From assembly GCF_030811115.1 (NCBI RefSeq), contig NZ_JAUSQK010000001.1, positions 1,798,001-1,862,000 of the forward strand: a stretch of DNA of 64,000 nucleotides, given 5' to 3'. A program made the position numbers and the translations under genes. This document shows, piece by piece, positions 24,676 through 34,624 of this stretch. Numbering within the stretch: position 1 is the first letter of the stretch; every line of letters begins with the position of its first letter. The stretch comes from Olsenella profusa DSM 13989. GTDB taxonomy: Bacteria; Actinomycetota; Coriobacteriia; Coriobacteriales; Atopobiaceae. Under the pieces are notes generated by a model. It saw nothing but the letters and a program-made list of their open reading frames with translations, made no database searches and was not told the origin of the DNA.

Positions 24676-26709
24676 ATGGCAGATGCGCTCTTTCATCTGG
24701 TGGTCTATGTGCGCACGCACCCTGGCGTGAGCCAGCAGGAGCTTGCCAGCCATTTCAAGGTGAGCACCCGCACCATTCGGAGTCGTGTGCGCCGCCTGAA
24801 CGAGTCGCTTGCGGGCATTGCGAGCGTCGACCTTTCACCCAAGGCGGGCTACTTCGTTCATGTGATTGACAGCGAGGCACTCTCCTCATGGGCGATCAGG
24901 CGTGCGCAGCTCTACGGTGCCTCCATCACAAGCGCCAAGCGAGCGCGGCGCATGGTGACAGACTTGCTCTCACGCAACGACTGTGTGACGCTCGACAGCC
25001 TCGCTCAGATTCTCTATGTGTCCCGCGCCACGGTTTCGGCGGATCTGAGGCTTGTCGAGCGCATGCTCGCCGTCCATGACCTCAAGCTGGAACGCAAGAG
25101 CCATCGGGGCATCCGCGTGACGGGGCCCGAACCCAACCGTCGGGCTGCCCTCGCCACCATCGTAGTTGATACATTCCAGGCGTCTGAGGCAAAGCTCTCG
25201 CAGCCCGACGAAGAGGAACAGGACGGGCCGCATGGTGCGGCAGAGGCCCGCGGCGACGAGAACGCCATCGTGTCCGTCCTGGGTGACGAGGCAATCTCGT
25301 CAGCACCATTCATTGCAGAATGCCTGGACAGGGTCTTTACGACCGAAGGCATCTCCATCAGCTCCATCATTTACCAGAACCTGCTTGTGCATATCTCCAT
25401 AGCCGTCATGCGCATGCGCGAGGGTAGCTACGTGCCCATGGAGGCGAGTAACCTCAACCGCATCAAACGGAGTGATGAGTACGTGCTTGCCAGGGCCATC
25501 TCGCAGGCCATCGAGCAGGCGTTTCATCTGGAGTTTCCGGAGGAGGAGACCGCCTACATCACCATTCACCTTGCGGGCAAGAAGGTGCTCGCAGAGTTTT
25601 CCGATGACAGCTCTCCGCTCTCCATTCCGGACAAGGTCTGGAACGTCGTGGATGACATGCTGTCCCTCATCAACCAGACCTTTCATGTGGACTTCTCCGA
25701 TGACCTGGAGCTGCACATGAACTTGGCGCGCCATGTCGGGCCCCTCGCCGTGCGCCTCCAATACCACCTGGGCGGGAACAACCCACTGCTGGCGGACACC
25801 AAACGGCGCTTTCCCCTCGCATGGGCCATGGCGCTTGAGTCATCCTCGGTGCTCCTTGAGGCATATAGGGAGAAGCTCAGCGATGACGAGACGGGCTTTA
25901 TCGCCCTGCTCTTTGCGTTGGCCCTCGAACGGCGTCATACCCATCATTCCAAGAAGAACGTTCTGATTGTGTGCTCCACCGGCATCGGCAGCGCCCGCCT
26001 CCTGGAGCTGAGGATACGTCAGCGCTTTGGCGAGAGCATCGCTGTGGTGCGCCATTGCAATGTGGCGGGTATTGACAAGGTGGACTTCCGAGACATCGAC
26101 TACGTCTTTACCACGGTGCCCATCGGCCGCCCGCTTCCCGTTCCCGTGCGCGAGGTGCGCACCTTCCTCGCCCCCGGAGACTTCGAGGATCTCGAGCGAC
26201 TGTTGAGTTCCAGAGGTTCCATCGCGTCCGCCTCGGGAGCCTTCGATCAGGCGCTCTTCTTCCCCCATCTGGCCTTTTCCCAGAAGGAGGACGTCCTTGA
26301 CTTCCTTTGTGCCCGTATGGCAGAGCGCGTACCGGTGGACGATGACTTCCATGACCTCGTGCTGAGGCGCGAGGATCTTGCGGTGACGTCCTTTGGCAAT
26401 GGCGTTGCCATGCCCCATCCCATGAGGCCGACCTCCCATGACGTCCACGTGTGCGTCGGCATCCTCGACGCGCCCATCCTCTGGGACGGCTTTGGACATA
26501 TGGTTCAGGCCGTCTTTCTCATTTCTCTTCCCCGTGAGGGGGAGGGGACGGGCGCCCTGTTTAGCGTCCTTGCCGAGCTCTTCGTGAGCGAGGACGACAT
26601 GGGCCGGCTCATCACGGATCAGACCTGGCAGACCCTCTCCGTGTTGCTTGGGCAGCACGGCATCGATGTGCATGCGAATTGGGTCACGAAGACGGGAGAG
26701 AGGGGGTGA
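24676..26709 (+). CDS. PRD-containing transcriptional activator (BglG/LicR type) with PTS IIB and IIA domains
   Basis: 677 residues from the ATG at 24676 (GGGAGGG upstream). Domain order: HTH_11 (~12-60, VSQQELASHFKVSTRTIRSR), Mga-type HTH (~95-150, DSLAQILYVSRATVSADLRL), PRD1 (~205-305) with PTS-target His residues, PRD2 (~320-420; LHMNLARHVGPLAVRLQY), a IIB-like domain with the Cys pocket NVLIVCSTGIGSARLLE (~435-515), and a C-terminal fructose-type IIA with NGVAMPHPMRP (~575). Such proteins activate PTS operons when dephosphorylated by their own IIB. It is divergent from nothing and sits directly upstream of the IIA, IIB and IIC genes it presumably controls. Confidence 0.93.
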   Translation: MADALFHLVVYVRTHPGVSQQELASHFKVSTRTIRSRVRRLNESLAGIASVDLSPKAGYFVHVIDSEALSSWAIRRAQLYGASITSAKRARRMVTDLLSRNDCVTLDSLAQILYVSRATVSADLRLVERMLAVHDLKLERKSHRGIRVTGPEPNRRAALATIVVDTFQASEAKLSQPDEEEQDGPHGAAEARGDENAIVSVLGDEAISSAPFIAECLDRVFTTEGISISSIIYQNLLVHISIAVMRMREGSYVPMEASNLNRIKRSDEYVLARAISQAIEQAFHLEFPEEETAYITIHLAGKKVLAEFSDDSSPLSIPDKVWNVVDDMLSLINQTFHVDFSDDLELHMNLARHVGPLAVRLQYHLGGNNPLLADTKRRFPLAWAMALESSSVLLEAYREKLSDDETGFIALLFALALERRHTHHSKKNVLIVCSTGIGSARLLELRIRQRFGESIAVVRHCNVAGIDKVDFRDIDYVFTTVPIGRPLPVPVREVRTFLAPGDFEDLERLLSSRGSIASASGAFDQALFFPHLAFSQKEDVLDFLCARMAERVPVDDDFHDLVLRREDLAVTSFGNGVAMPHPMRPTSHDVHVCVGILDAPILWDGFGHMVQAVFLISLPREGEGTGALFSVLAELFVSEDDMGRLITDQTWQTLSVLLGQHGIDVHANWVTKTGERG

Positions 26710-26714
26710 CGACT

Positions 26715-27104
26715 ATGTCAGACGAAGAGGTGACGGGAATGGACTATGAGGACTCGGAGAGTGTGATGACCTCGTTCCAGATCATCGCAACGGCGGGTGA
26801 TGCCCGCAGCAATGCGTTCCAGGCACTGAAGGCGGCCAAGCAGGGGGACTACCAAATGGCTGACGAACTCATGGCCAAGTTCAACGAGGGATCCGTCGAA
26901 TCGCACAATCAGCAGACCGCGCTGCTGACCAAGGAGGCGCAAGGTGACCATACGCCCGTTGACGTTCTGCTCGTGCACGCACAGAACCATCTGATGACCT
27001 CGATGCTCGCCGGTGAGCTCATCCAGGAACTCATCGATCTCCACAAGGAGCTTGACGAGCTCAAGACACAGGTCTCTGCACAAGCCGCGGCACAAGACCA
27101 GTAG
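26715..27104 (+). CDS. PTS lactose/cellobiose-family IIA component
   Basis: 129 residues. The helical trimeric IIA(Lac/Cel) fold is visible from FQIIATAGDARSNAFQALKA through to the phosphorylatable His in LLVHAQNHLMTSMLAGEL. An extra ~15-residue acidic N-terminus precedes the domain. It takes phosphate from HPr and passes it to the IIB cysteine. The start is six bases after the activator's stop, so regulator and transporter are one unit. Confidence 0.93.
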   Translation: MSDEEVTGMDYEDSESVMTSFQIIATAGDARSNAFQALKAAKQGDYQMADELMAKFNEGSVESHNQQTALLTKEAQGDHTPVDVLLVHAQNHLMTSMLAGELIQELIDLHKELDELKTQVSAQAAAQDQ

Positions 27105-27131
27105 GCATTTCATTTCAGAGAGAAGAGAACG

Positions 27132-27428
27132 ATGAAGGTGTTGCTTGTGTGCGCTGGCGGGATGTCCACCAGCATTCTCATGAAGAAGCTTGAGAAGTAT
27201 GCTGCCTCGAAGGGCATTGACTTCGAGGTCGCCGCCGTGGGCCTCAGTGCCTACAAGGACAAGTGGCAGGACTATGACGTTCTGCTCATGGGTCCACAAG
27301 TGGGCTACCAGAAGGATGACGTTACCAAGAGCGTCTCCATTCCCGTGGGAGTCATTCCTCCTGCCGATTATGGCATCGGCAACTGCGAGCATATCTTTGC
27401 ACAGCTTGACAAGCTCCTCGGCAAGTAA
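27132..27428 (+). CDS. PTS lactose/cellobiose-family IIB component
   Basis: 98 residues. The phosphocysteine loop is at the N-terminus: MKVLLVCAGGMSTSILMKKL, Cys7. The GPQVGYQ strand is the family's second landmark. Transfers phosphate from IIA to the sugar entering through IIC. GGAGAGAAGAG-like purine-rich leader before the ATG. Cytoplasmic. Confidence 0.94.
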   Translation: MKVLLVCAGGMSTSILMKKLEKYAASKGIDFEVAAVGLSAYKDKWQDYDVLLMGPQVGYQKDDVTKSVSIPVGVIPPADYGIGNCEHIFAQLDKLLGK

Positions 27429-27464
27429 CTCATCGACATTGGCAAGATAAGGAGGGGAGCTATC

Positions 27465-28775
27465 GTGGAAGGCTTCTTCAACAGCAAGTTCATGATTACG
27501 CTCCAGAAGTTTGGACAGGCGCTTGGACGCAACAAGTACCTGTCTGCCCTACAGGCCACCATGCAGACCCTGATGGCCATCATCATGGTGGGGGCCATCT
27601 CGCAGATCCTCTGCTCGGTGGGCTGTAACATCTTCGGCTGGTTCTCCGCCGACAGCGAGATCTACCAGGTTCTGTACATGCCCTATAACTTTACGATGAA
27701 CATGCTCTCGCTGTGGGTCGTGCTCTTTTTGGGCTACAACTATGCCCGTAACATCGATATCAAGACTCCCGTCATAACGGCGTCGGAATGCCTGTTCTGC
27801 TACCTGCTCATTGCTGGTGCGCTTTCTACCAACGAGGCCGGGACCGTGGTCATGGACACCACGTACTTCAGTGCGTCTGGCATGTTCATGGGTTTTCTGA
27901 CATGCTTCATCGTTGCGCAGATCGACAAGATGTGCGTCGATAGGAAGATCTACATACGCATGCCGGACATCGTCCCACAGTTCCTCCAGGACGGCTTTGC
28001 CGGCATCGTGCCCCTGCTCTTCAATGTCATCATCTTCCAGGTCCTGAACACTACGGTGACGACCCTGACGGGTGGTGCCTTCACACTGATCTCCGGCTTC
28101 ATCGCCTTGCTTGCGGCTCCTCTTGCCGGTCTCACCTCTGCTCCGGGCATCGTGGTCATCTGCACGTTCGCCGGTGTCCTCTGGTGCTTTGGCATCCATG
28201 GCGCGCTCATCGCGATGACCACCCTGATGCCCATTGGCATCCAGACCACGGCACAGAATTATGCCGCCTTCCAGTCGGGGGGCACGGCCGCCCTCGTGTT
28301 CTATCCCGTTGCCCTCGCCGCTGGCCTCTCGTACTGTGGTGGGTCGGGCAACACCTTCCCCGCGGCGATCTACGCCGCGTTCTTTGCCAAGTCAGAGCAG
28401 GTCAAGGCTGTTGGCAAAGCCTCCATTGTTCCTGGTTGGTTCAACATCAACGAGCCCATGACCTTTGGCCTGCCCATCATGTACAACCCCATCCTCTGCA
28501 TTCCCTATATCCTGTGCATCCCCCTCAACTGCCTGTTCTATTGGATTGGCTATGCCACAGGCCTGCTCATTCCGGGGTACATCATGATCTCAGCCCTGTT
28601 GCCCATGGGTTTCGCCGGATATCTGAGCACGTTGAACATCTGGAACTTCCTCTGGGACTACTTCTCCGTCATTCCCATGGGGCTCATCTGGCTCCCGTTC
28701 ATCCGTGCCTATGACAAGCAGCTCTATGACAAGGAGCAGGCAGAGCTTGCAGCTGAGGCATCCGCCGAGGCGTAG
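27465..28775 (+). CDS. PTS cellobiose/lichenan-family IIC permease
   Basis: 436 residues, GTG start at 27465 with AAGGAGG upstream. About ten membrane helices. Family landmarks are an N-terminal FNSKFMITLQKFGQALGRNK, the substrate region with FGIHGALIAMTTLMPIG, and the PGWFNINEPMTFGLPIMYNP loop that contains the conserved N-x-NEP motif. Imports a beta-glucoside (cellobiose, lichenan oligomer or aryl-glucoside), phosphorylating it in transit. Substrate is inferred from family and from the downstream GH1 enzyme. Confidence 0.93.
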   Translation: MEGFFNSKFMITLQKFGQALGRNKYLSALQATMQTLMAIIMVGAISQILCSVGCNIFGWFSADSEIYQVLYMPYNFTMNMLSLWVVLFLGYNYARNIDIKTPVITASECLFCYLLIAGALSTNEAGTVVMDTTYFSASGMFMGFLTCFIVAQIDKMCVDRKIYIRMPDIVPQFLQDGFAGIVPLLFNVIIFQVLNTTVTTLTGGAFTLISGFIALLAAPLAGLTSAPGIVVICTFAGVLWCFGIHGALIAMTTLMPIGIQTTAQNYAAFQSGGTAALVFYPVALAAGLSYCGGSGNTFPAAIYAAFFAKSEQVKAVGKASIVPGWFNINEPMTFGLPIMYNPILCIPYILCIPLNCLFYWIGYATGLLIPGYIMISALLPMGFAGYLSTLNIWNFLWDYFSVIPMGLIWLPFIRAYDKQLYDKEQAELAAEASAEA

Positions 28776-28795
28776 GGTTCCGCCTTGGGAGGGGC

Positions 28796-28819
28796 AGGGG
28801 CATCGTTCCCATGCCCCCT
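28796..28819 (+). terminator. weak hairpin between IIC gene and bglA
   Basis: AGGGGCAT (28796-28803) pairs with ATGCCCC-CT (28811-28819), with a seven-base loop, then CGTTCTT. Possible partial terminator that would lower bglA read-through. Weak. Confidence 0.3.
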
Positions 28820-28853
28820 CGTTCTTACCGGAGCGGGCATGCGGCTTCTCTGA

Positions 28854-30374
<1,521 letters not shown>

Positions 30375-30384
30375 CTGTGGGGGT

Positions 30385-30425
30385 GCGTGGATGCCTGGGG
30401 GGCTCTGTCTGCCCAGGCGCCACGC
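30385..30425 (+). terminator. strong hairpin after bglA
   Basis: GCGTGG-AT-GCCTGGG pairs with CCCAGGC-G-CCACGC, 13 pairs with a small internal bulge and an ~11-base loop. It starts 10 bases after the bglA stop and 45 bases before the DUF3284 gene. There is no T-run, so it may act as an attenuator or an mRNA-stability element. Confidence 0.5.
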
Positions 30426-30469
30426 TCGCCCGACCCTGAGAACGCCGCTTGTGGTGAGGGAGAGACACT

Positions 30470-30958
30470 ATGCGCATAGTGAGGTCACTGGACGTGTCGG
30501 GCGATGAGTTCTTCTCGGACCTTGTGGCCATGTTCGAAAACGATTGGCAGGGGCTGACGGGCGGGAAGCTCGAGGCAGGAGACCTGTGCGAGGGTCTCTC
30601 ATGGCGATCCGACCAGGCACATCTGCTCGTACGCTCCTTTGAGCCGTCACACCTCTTTTCCGTGGAACGTGAGGAACGGGCGGAATGCACATGTGCCACC
30701 TACCTCGTGGAATCAGGCGACCATGGTTGCACGGTGACGTACGACTGGGAGAGCGACGTACATGACCGGCAGCACAACCGCCTGCTGCGAGGCTTTTCCG
30801 AAGCGGTCTATCTTGGCAGAATGGCCGAATCCCTTCTCGCCGCAGAGGATCGCATCAGGAACGGCGGCATCCCTCGGCATGTCCAGACCACGTCACAGGA
30901 GCGCCTAGACGTGAGGCTCCTGCGAAAGGCTGTAGAACGCCGTCAGGGAAGACAATGA
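30470..30958 (+). CDS. DUF3284-like protein of the PTS operon
   Basis: 162 residues from the ATG at 30470 (GAGGGAG upstream). The pattern begins RIVRSLDVSGDEFFSDLVAM, with a CTCATYLVE / TVTYDWESDV core, and fits the DUF3284 family. That family is found next to beta-glucoside PTS genes in Gram-positive bacteria and has no proven function. The C-terminal ~25 residues are basic. Soluble. Position after bglA supports a role tied to the sugar system, perhaps as a ligand-binding modulator. Confidence 0.7.
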   Translation: MRIVRSLDVSGDEFFSDLVAMFENDWQGLTGGKLEAGDLCEGLSWRSDQAHLLVRSFEPSHLFSVEREERAECTCATYLVESGDHGCTVTYDWESDVHDRQHNRLLRGFSEAVYLGRMAESLLAAEDRIRNGGIPRHVQTTSQERLDVRLLRKAVERRQGRQ

Positions 30959-31144
30959 TTGCGGTTCTGCGCCAGGAACGATGGCAGGGGCGCGCAGCGG
31001 AGGCGGAGGTAGCACGACATGCCCCCTGTTCCACAAAATTTTCTATGAGGATTCCCGTCTGAGCCTGGAGTGTGCGAAGCCGCGCTATCATGGAGACCCG
31101 TGGATGAGCACCGTCACAACTCTCACGGGAAGGGTCTCTTGCCT

Positions 31145-32803
31145 ATGGCCAAGCACATCTTTGTCACCGGTGGCGTCGTCTCCTCGCTGGGCAAGGGCAT
31201 CACAGCCGCCTCCCTCGGTCGCCTGCTCAAGGCGCGTGGCCTCAAGGTCATGATGCAAAAGGCCGACCCCTATCTCAATGTCGACCCCGGCACCATGAGT
31301 CCCTTCCAGCATGGCGAGGTGTTCGTGACGGAGGACGGCAAGGAGACCGACCTCGACCTCGGCCACTACGAGCGCTTCATCGACGAGAACCTCACGCGCG
31401 AGTCCAACTTCACCACCGGCCTCGTCTACCAGTCGCTCATCAGCCGTGAGCGCGCTGGGGACTTCCTCGGTGGGACCGTGCAGGTCATCCCACACGTCAC
31501 CAACGAGATCAAGGGACGCTTCCGCCGCATCGAGGAACAGACCCAGGCGGACGTCGTCATCACCGAGCTCGGTGGCACCATCGGCGACATCGAGGGCCAG
31601 TCGTTCGTGGAGGCCATTCGCCAGTTTCGCAAGGACAAGGGCCCGGGCAACACGCTCGTGATCCACGTCTCGCTCGTGCCCTACATCGCCGCCGCCCACG
31701 AGGTCAAGACCAAGCCCACGCAACATTCGGTCAAGGAGCTGCGCTCCATGGGCATCCAGCCCGATCTCATCGTCTGTCGCAGCGACCATGAGGTGGAGGC
31801 CTCCATTCGTGCCAAGATCGCCCACTTCTGCGATGTGGATGAGGACTGCGTCTTCGAGAACTCCGACTGCCCCTCCATCTACGACGTGCCCGAGCACCTC
31901 GCGCAACAGGGCTTTGATGAGAAGGTGCTCTCCAAGCTGGGCCTTGAGGCCGGAGAGCGCCACATGGAGGACTGGTATGCCTTCACCGACTGCATGCACG
32001 CCTCCAACGCCCAGGACGACACGGTCGAGATCAAGGTCGTCGGCAAGTACGTGCAGCTTCCCGATGCCTACCTCTCCGTCATCGAGGCCCTGCGTCACTC
32101 CGGCGTCTACTATGGCCGCCATGTGCACATATCGCTGATAGACGGCGAGGAGCTCGACGGTTCCAACATCGACGAGGCGCTCGCCGGTGCCGATGGCATC
32201 CTGGTGCCCGGCGGCTTCGGCCAGCGTGGTGTGGAGGGCAAGATCCTCTCGGCCAATCGTGCCCGTACGAGTAGGATTCCCTACCTGGGCATCTGCCTGG
32301 GGCTGCAGGTGGCCGTCTCGGAGTTTGCACGCACCGTGTGCGGTCTTGCGGGCGCCAACTCCGCCGAGTTCGAGCACGATTGCGCCTATCCCGTGATTGC
32401 CCTCATGAGCGACCAGGAGGAGATCACGGACAAGGGCGGCACTATGCGCCTGGGCGCCTATCCCTGCAAGGTCGTGGGTCCGCTCGCGCGCGAGGCCTAT
32501 GGCGAGGACCTCGTCTACGAGCGTCATCGGCATCGCTTTGAGGTCAACAATGCCTTCCGTAACCGGCTGACCGAGGCCGGCCTCGTCATTGGCGGCCTGT
32601 CGCCGAACGACCGCCTGGTCGAGATGGTCGAGCTGCCGGAGGACGTGCATCCCTGGTTCGTTGCCAGCCAGGCGCACCCGGAGTTCAAGAGCCGTCCCAC
32701 CAAGCCCGCACCGCTCTTCCGTGAGTTCGTGCGTGCCGCCATCGCCCGCCACGAGGGCGTCGATCGCCATGAGGTGACGCCCGCGGACGAGAGCGCCTGC
32801 TAG
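31145..32803 (+). CDS. pyrG: CTP synthase
   Basis: 552 residues from the ATG at 31145. Makes CTP from UTP, ATP and glutamine. The amidoligase domain (1-~270) opens with KHIFVTGGVVSSLGKGITAA and holds DPYLNVDPGTMSPFQHGEVF. The class I glutaminase domain (~290-550) has its nucleophile in YLGICLGLQVAV and the His/Glu of the triad in SQAHPEFKS. The xerD-type gene starts two bases after the stop. Confidence 0.97.
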   Translation: MAKHIFVTGGVVSSLGKGITAASLGRLLKARGLKVMMQKADPYLNVDPGTMSPFQHGEVFVTEDGKETDLDLGHYERFIDENLTRESNFTTGLVYQSLISRERAGDFLGGTVQVIPHVTNEIKGRFRRIEEQTQADVVITELGGTIGDIEGQSFVEAIRQFRKDKGPGNTLVIHVSLVPYIAAAHEVKTKPTQHSVKELRSMGIQPDLIVCRSDHEVEASIRAKIAHFCDVDEDCVFENSDCPSIYDVPEHLAQQGFDEKVLSKLGLEAGERHMEDWYAFTDCMHASNAQDDTVEIKVVGKYVQLPDAYLSVIEALRHSGVYYGRHVHISLIDGEELDGSNIDEALAGADGILVPGGFGQRGVEGKILSANRARTSRIPYLGICLGLQVAVSEFARTVCGLAGANSAEFEHDCAYPVIALMSDQEEITDKGGTMRLGAYPCKVVGPLAREAYGEDLVYERHRHRFEVNNAFRNRLTEAGLVIGGLSPNDRLVEMVELPEDVHPWFVASQAHPEFKSRPTKPAPLFREFVRAAIARHEGVDRHEVTPADESAC

Positions 32804-32805
32804 CG

Positions 32806-33762
32806 GTGGAGCTGAAGGCCGCGCTGGGGGAGTACCTCGACTACCTCACCATCGAGCGGGGCAGCTCTGCCAACACGGTCGCGGCATATCGGCGCGATCT
32901 CGCGCGATACGTCTCCCATCTGAACGGCGGCGGCATCACGGACGTCGATGCCGTCTCCCGTCATGACATCGAGGCGCACGTGGCCTCGCTGGAGAGGCAG
33001 GGGCTGGCTTCCTCCTCGGTGCAGCGGGCCGTCTCGGCCATCAGGGGCTTCCATCGCTTTCTTGTCGCCGAGCAGGAGACCACCAACCATCCCGCCGCCG
33101 ATCTCGTGATGCCCAAGAGGCCCGAGCACCTGCCCGACGTCATCTCGCGCGAGAAGGCCTTCGAGCTGCTGGATGTGCCGTTTGCCCAGGAACCCAGCCC
33201 CAAGCCGCGCAGGAGCGGTGAGCCAGACCGCACCAACGTTGCCTGCTTCCATCGCGACAAGGCCATCCTCGAGGTGCTCTACGGGTGTGGCCTGCGCGTC
33301 TCGGAGCTCTGCGGGCTGGACGTGCGGGACGTCCTCGTTGCCGACGAGGTGGTGCGCGTCTTTGGCAAGGGTTCCAAGGAGCGTGTGGTGCCCCTGTTGG
33401 GCACCGCCAACCGTGCGCTTGCGGACTACCTCGGCCAGTGGCGGCCGCTTCTGGCGGCGCACGCACACTCGCGGGGCGGTGGTGCGGCCTTTCTGAGCGC
33501 ACGGGGAACGCGCATCACGCGGCAGGCAGTGTTTGGCCTCGTGGAACGATATGGTGAGATGGTGGGCATCCATGGGCTGCATCCCCACACGTTGCGCCAC
33601 AGCTTCGCAACCCACCTCCTGGAGGGCGGCGCCGACCTGCGCGTGGTACAGGAGCTGCTCGGTCATGCGAACGTCTCCACCACCCAGCTGTATACGCATG
33701 TCGATCGCACGCACGTGCGCATGGTCTACCTCGAGGCTCACCCACGGGCCCATCGTGGGTAG
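32806..33762 (+). CDS. xerD: tyrosine recombinase, XerC/XerD family
   Basis: 318 residues, GTG start at 32806. SAM-like core-binding domain at ~1-90 (YLDYLTIERGSSANTVAAYR). Catalytic domain with Arg in YGCGLRVSELCGLDV, Lys in FGKGSKERVVPLLG, the HxxR box HPHTLRHSFATHLLEGG, His in ELLGHANVSTTQLY and the nucleophile Tyr in TQLYTHVDR. Length and completeness fit the chromosome-dimer-resolving Xer recombinase rather than a phage integrase. XerC versus XerD cannot be decided here. Confidence 0.92.
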   Translation: MELKAALGEYLDYLTIERGSSANTVAAYRRDLARYVSHLNGGGITDVDAVSRHDIEAHVASLERQGLASSSVQRAVSAIRGFHRFLVAEQETTNHPAADLVMPKRPEHLPDVISREKAFELLDVPFAQEPSPKPRRSGEPDRTNVACFHRDKAILEVLYGCGLRVSELCGLDVRDVLVADEVVRVFGKGSKERVVPLLGTANRALADYLGQWRPLLAAHAHSRGGGAAFLSARGTRITRQAVFGLVERYGEMVGIHGLHPHTLRHSFATHLLEGGADLRVVQELLGHANVSTTQLYTHVDRTHVRMVYLEAHPRAHRG

Positions 33763-34060
33763 GCACATGGGCTACCGCGGTCCGTGCCGTGGGACCATGC
33801 CCCACCACAAGCTGTGGGATGGCACCCCACCCTCCATGCCGCCTTTCAGGGTGCATGTCACGGGGTGGCATCTGTCCAGGTAGGGGCTGTCCCAGGAGCT
33901 TACGAATCCTAGAATAGGGCATTCTACCTGCATATTCATCATTCCTCCACACCAGGGTTTCCCATAACCCGAAAGCCTGCAACAGTTTTGTGTCACCAAA
34001 CGTCTGTTCTCACAAGATGTTGTGGATTGATTCATCTCGGAGGGGCCGCCGACCATTCAG
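33763..34060. other. upstream region of the dcw cluster
   Basis: No gene. It contains an inverted repeat GATGGCACCCC (33818-33828) / GGGGTGGCATC (33862-33872), ten of 11 pairing, probably a terminator for xerD. A small perfect hairpin TAGAAT-AGGGC-ATTCTA lies at 33910-33926. The AT-rich right end leads into the mraZ operator. Confidence 0.5.
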
Positions 34061-34110
34061 GTGTCTTTTGGTGTCATAAAGTGGGGCAAAGTGTTGTTTT
34101 GTGTCGGAAG
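34061..34110 (+). promoter_or_regulatory. MraZ operator: five GTG-repeats, 10-bp period
   Basis: GTGTC, GTGTC, GTGGG, GTGTT and GTGTC begin at 34061, 34071, 34081, 34091 and 34101, each exactly ten bases after the last. MraZ is known to bind tandem G-rich direct repeats spaced one helical turn apart upstream of its own gene. The array overlaps the predicted -35, so binding would repress the dcw operon. Confidence 0.75.
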
Positions 34111-34122
34111 CAGCCATAGAAT
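34094..34122 (+). promoter_or_regulatory. dcw promoter upstream of mraZ
   Basis: TTGTTT (34094-34099), 17-base spacer, TAGAAT (34117-34122; five of six to consensus). The -35 lies inside the fourth GTG repeat. The start point would be near 34129, leaving a ~52-base leader with AAGGAGG before the mraZ ATG. Confidence 0.6.
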
Positions 34123-34180
34123 GAGCTCACGCTTTCGAGGGAGAGCTCTCCCAACGGAGAACCGAGAAGGAGGTCGAGTG

Positions 34181-34612
34181 ATGTTCCTGACGGGCACCTA
34201 TCGTCACAATCTGGATGCCAAGTCACGCGTCACGCTTCCGGCAACCTTTCGCAGGCAGGTGGACGAGCAGGTCCTCCTGGTTCCCTTCAACGGCGCGCTC
34301 TATGGCTTTACCCCCGATGCCTACCGGGAGTGGCTCGGCAGCGTCTTTCCCGCGGGGCTCAACCCTCGCAATGCGAAGGACGTCCGGCTGCAGAGAGCCA
34401 TCGCGTCCAGCACCACGACGGTCGATGTTGACAGCGCTGGCCGCATTGCCCTGGGCAAGCTTCCCGCACAGCAGCTCGTACAGTGCGGCCTTGCCCGCGA
34501 GGTGGCCATCGTGGGGAACATCGACCACTTCGAGATCTGGGATGCCCAGACGTTCGACCAGCAGATGGCCGAGACGAGCTCCGATCTTGACAGCCTGATG
34601 TTCTCCGAGTAG
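34181..34612 (+). CDS. mraZ: transcriptional regulator MraZ
   Basis: 143 residues from the ATG at 34181 (AAGGAGG). Two SpoVT/AbrB-like swapped-hairpin repeats are visible: FLTGTYRHNLDAKSRVTLPA at the start and STTTVDVDSAGRIALGKLPA in the middle. First gene of the division/cell-wall cluster and its repressor, acting on the phased repeats upstream. Forms ring-shaped oligomers in characterised species. Confidence 0.95.
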   Translation: MFLTGTYRHNLDAKSRVTLPATFRRQVDEQVLLVPFNGALYGFTPDAYREWLGSVFPAGLNPRNAKDVRLQRAIASSTTTVDVDSAGRIALGKLPAQQLVQCGLAREVAIVGNIDHFEIWDAQTFDQQMAETSSDLDSLMFSE

Positions 34613-34624
34613 GGGAGAGCCATC

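Noticed and set aside
31088-32770. 560-codon minus-strand frame opposite pyrG
   Set aside because: Shadow of CTP synthase, whose motifs are complete on the plus strand.
32806-33762. Xer-type recombinase as a phage or island integrase
   Set aside because: Length, complete Xer motif set and tight linkage to pyrG fit the housekeeping recombinase; no attachment-site repeats or phage genes adjoin it.
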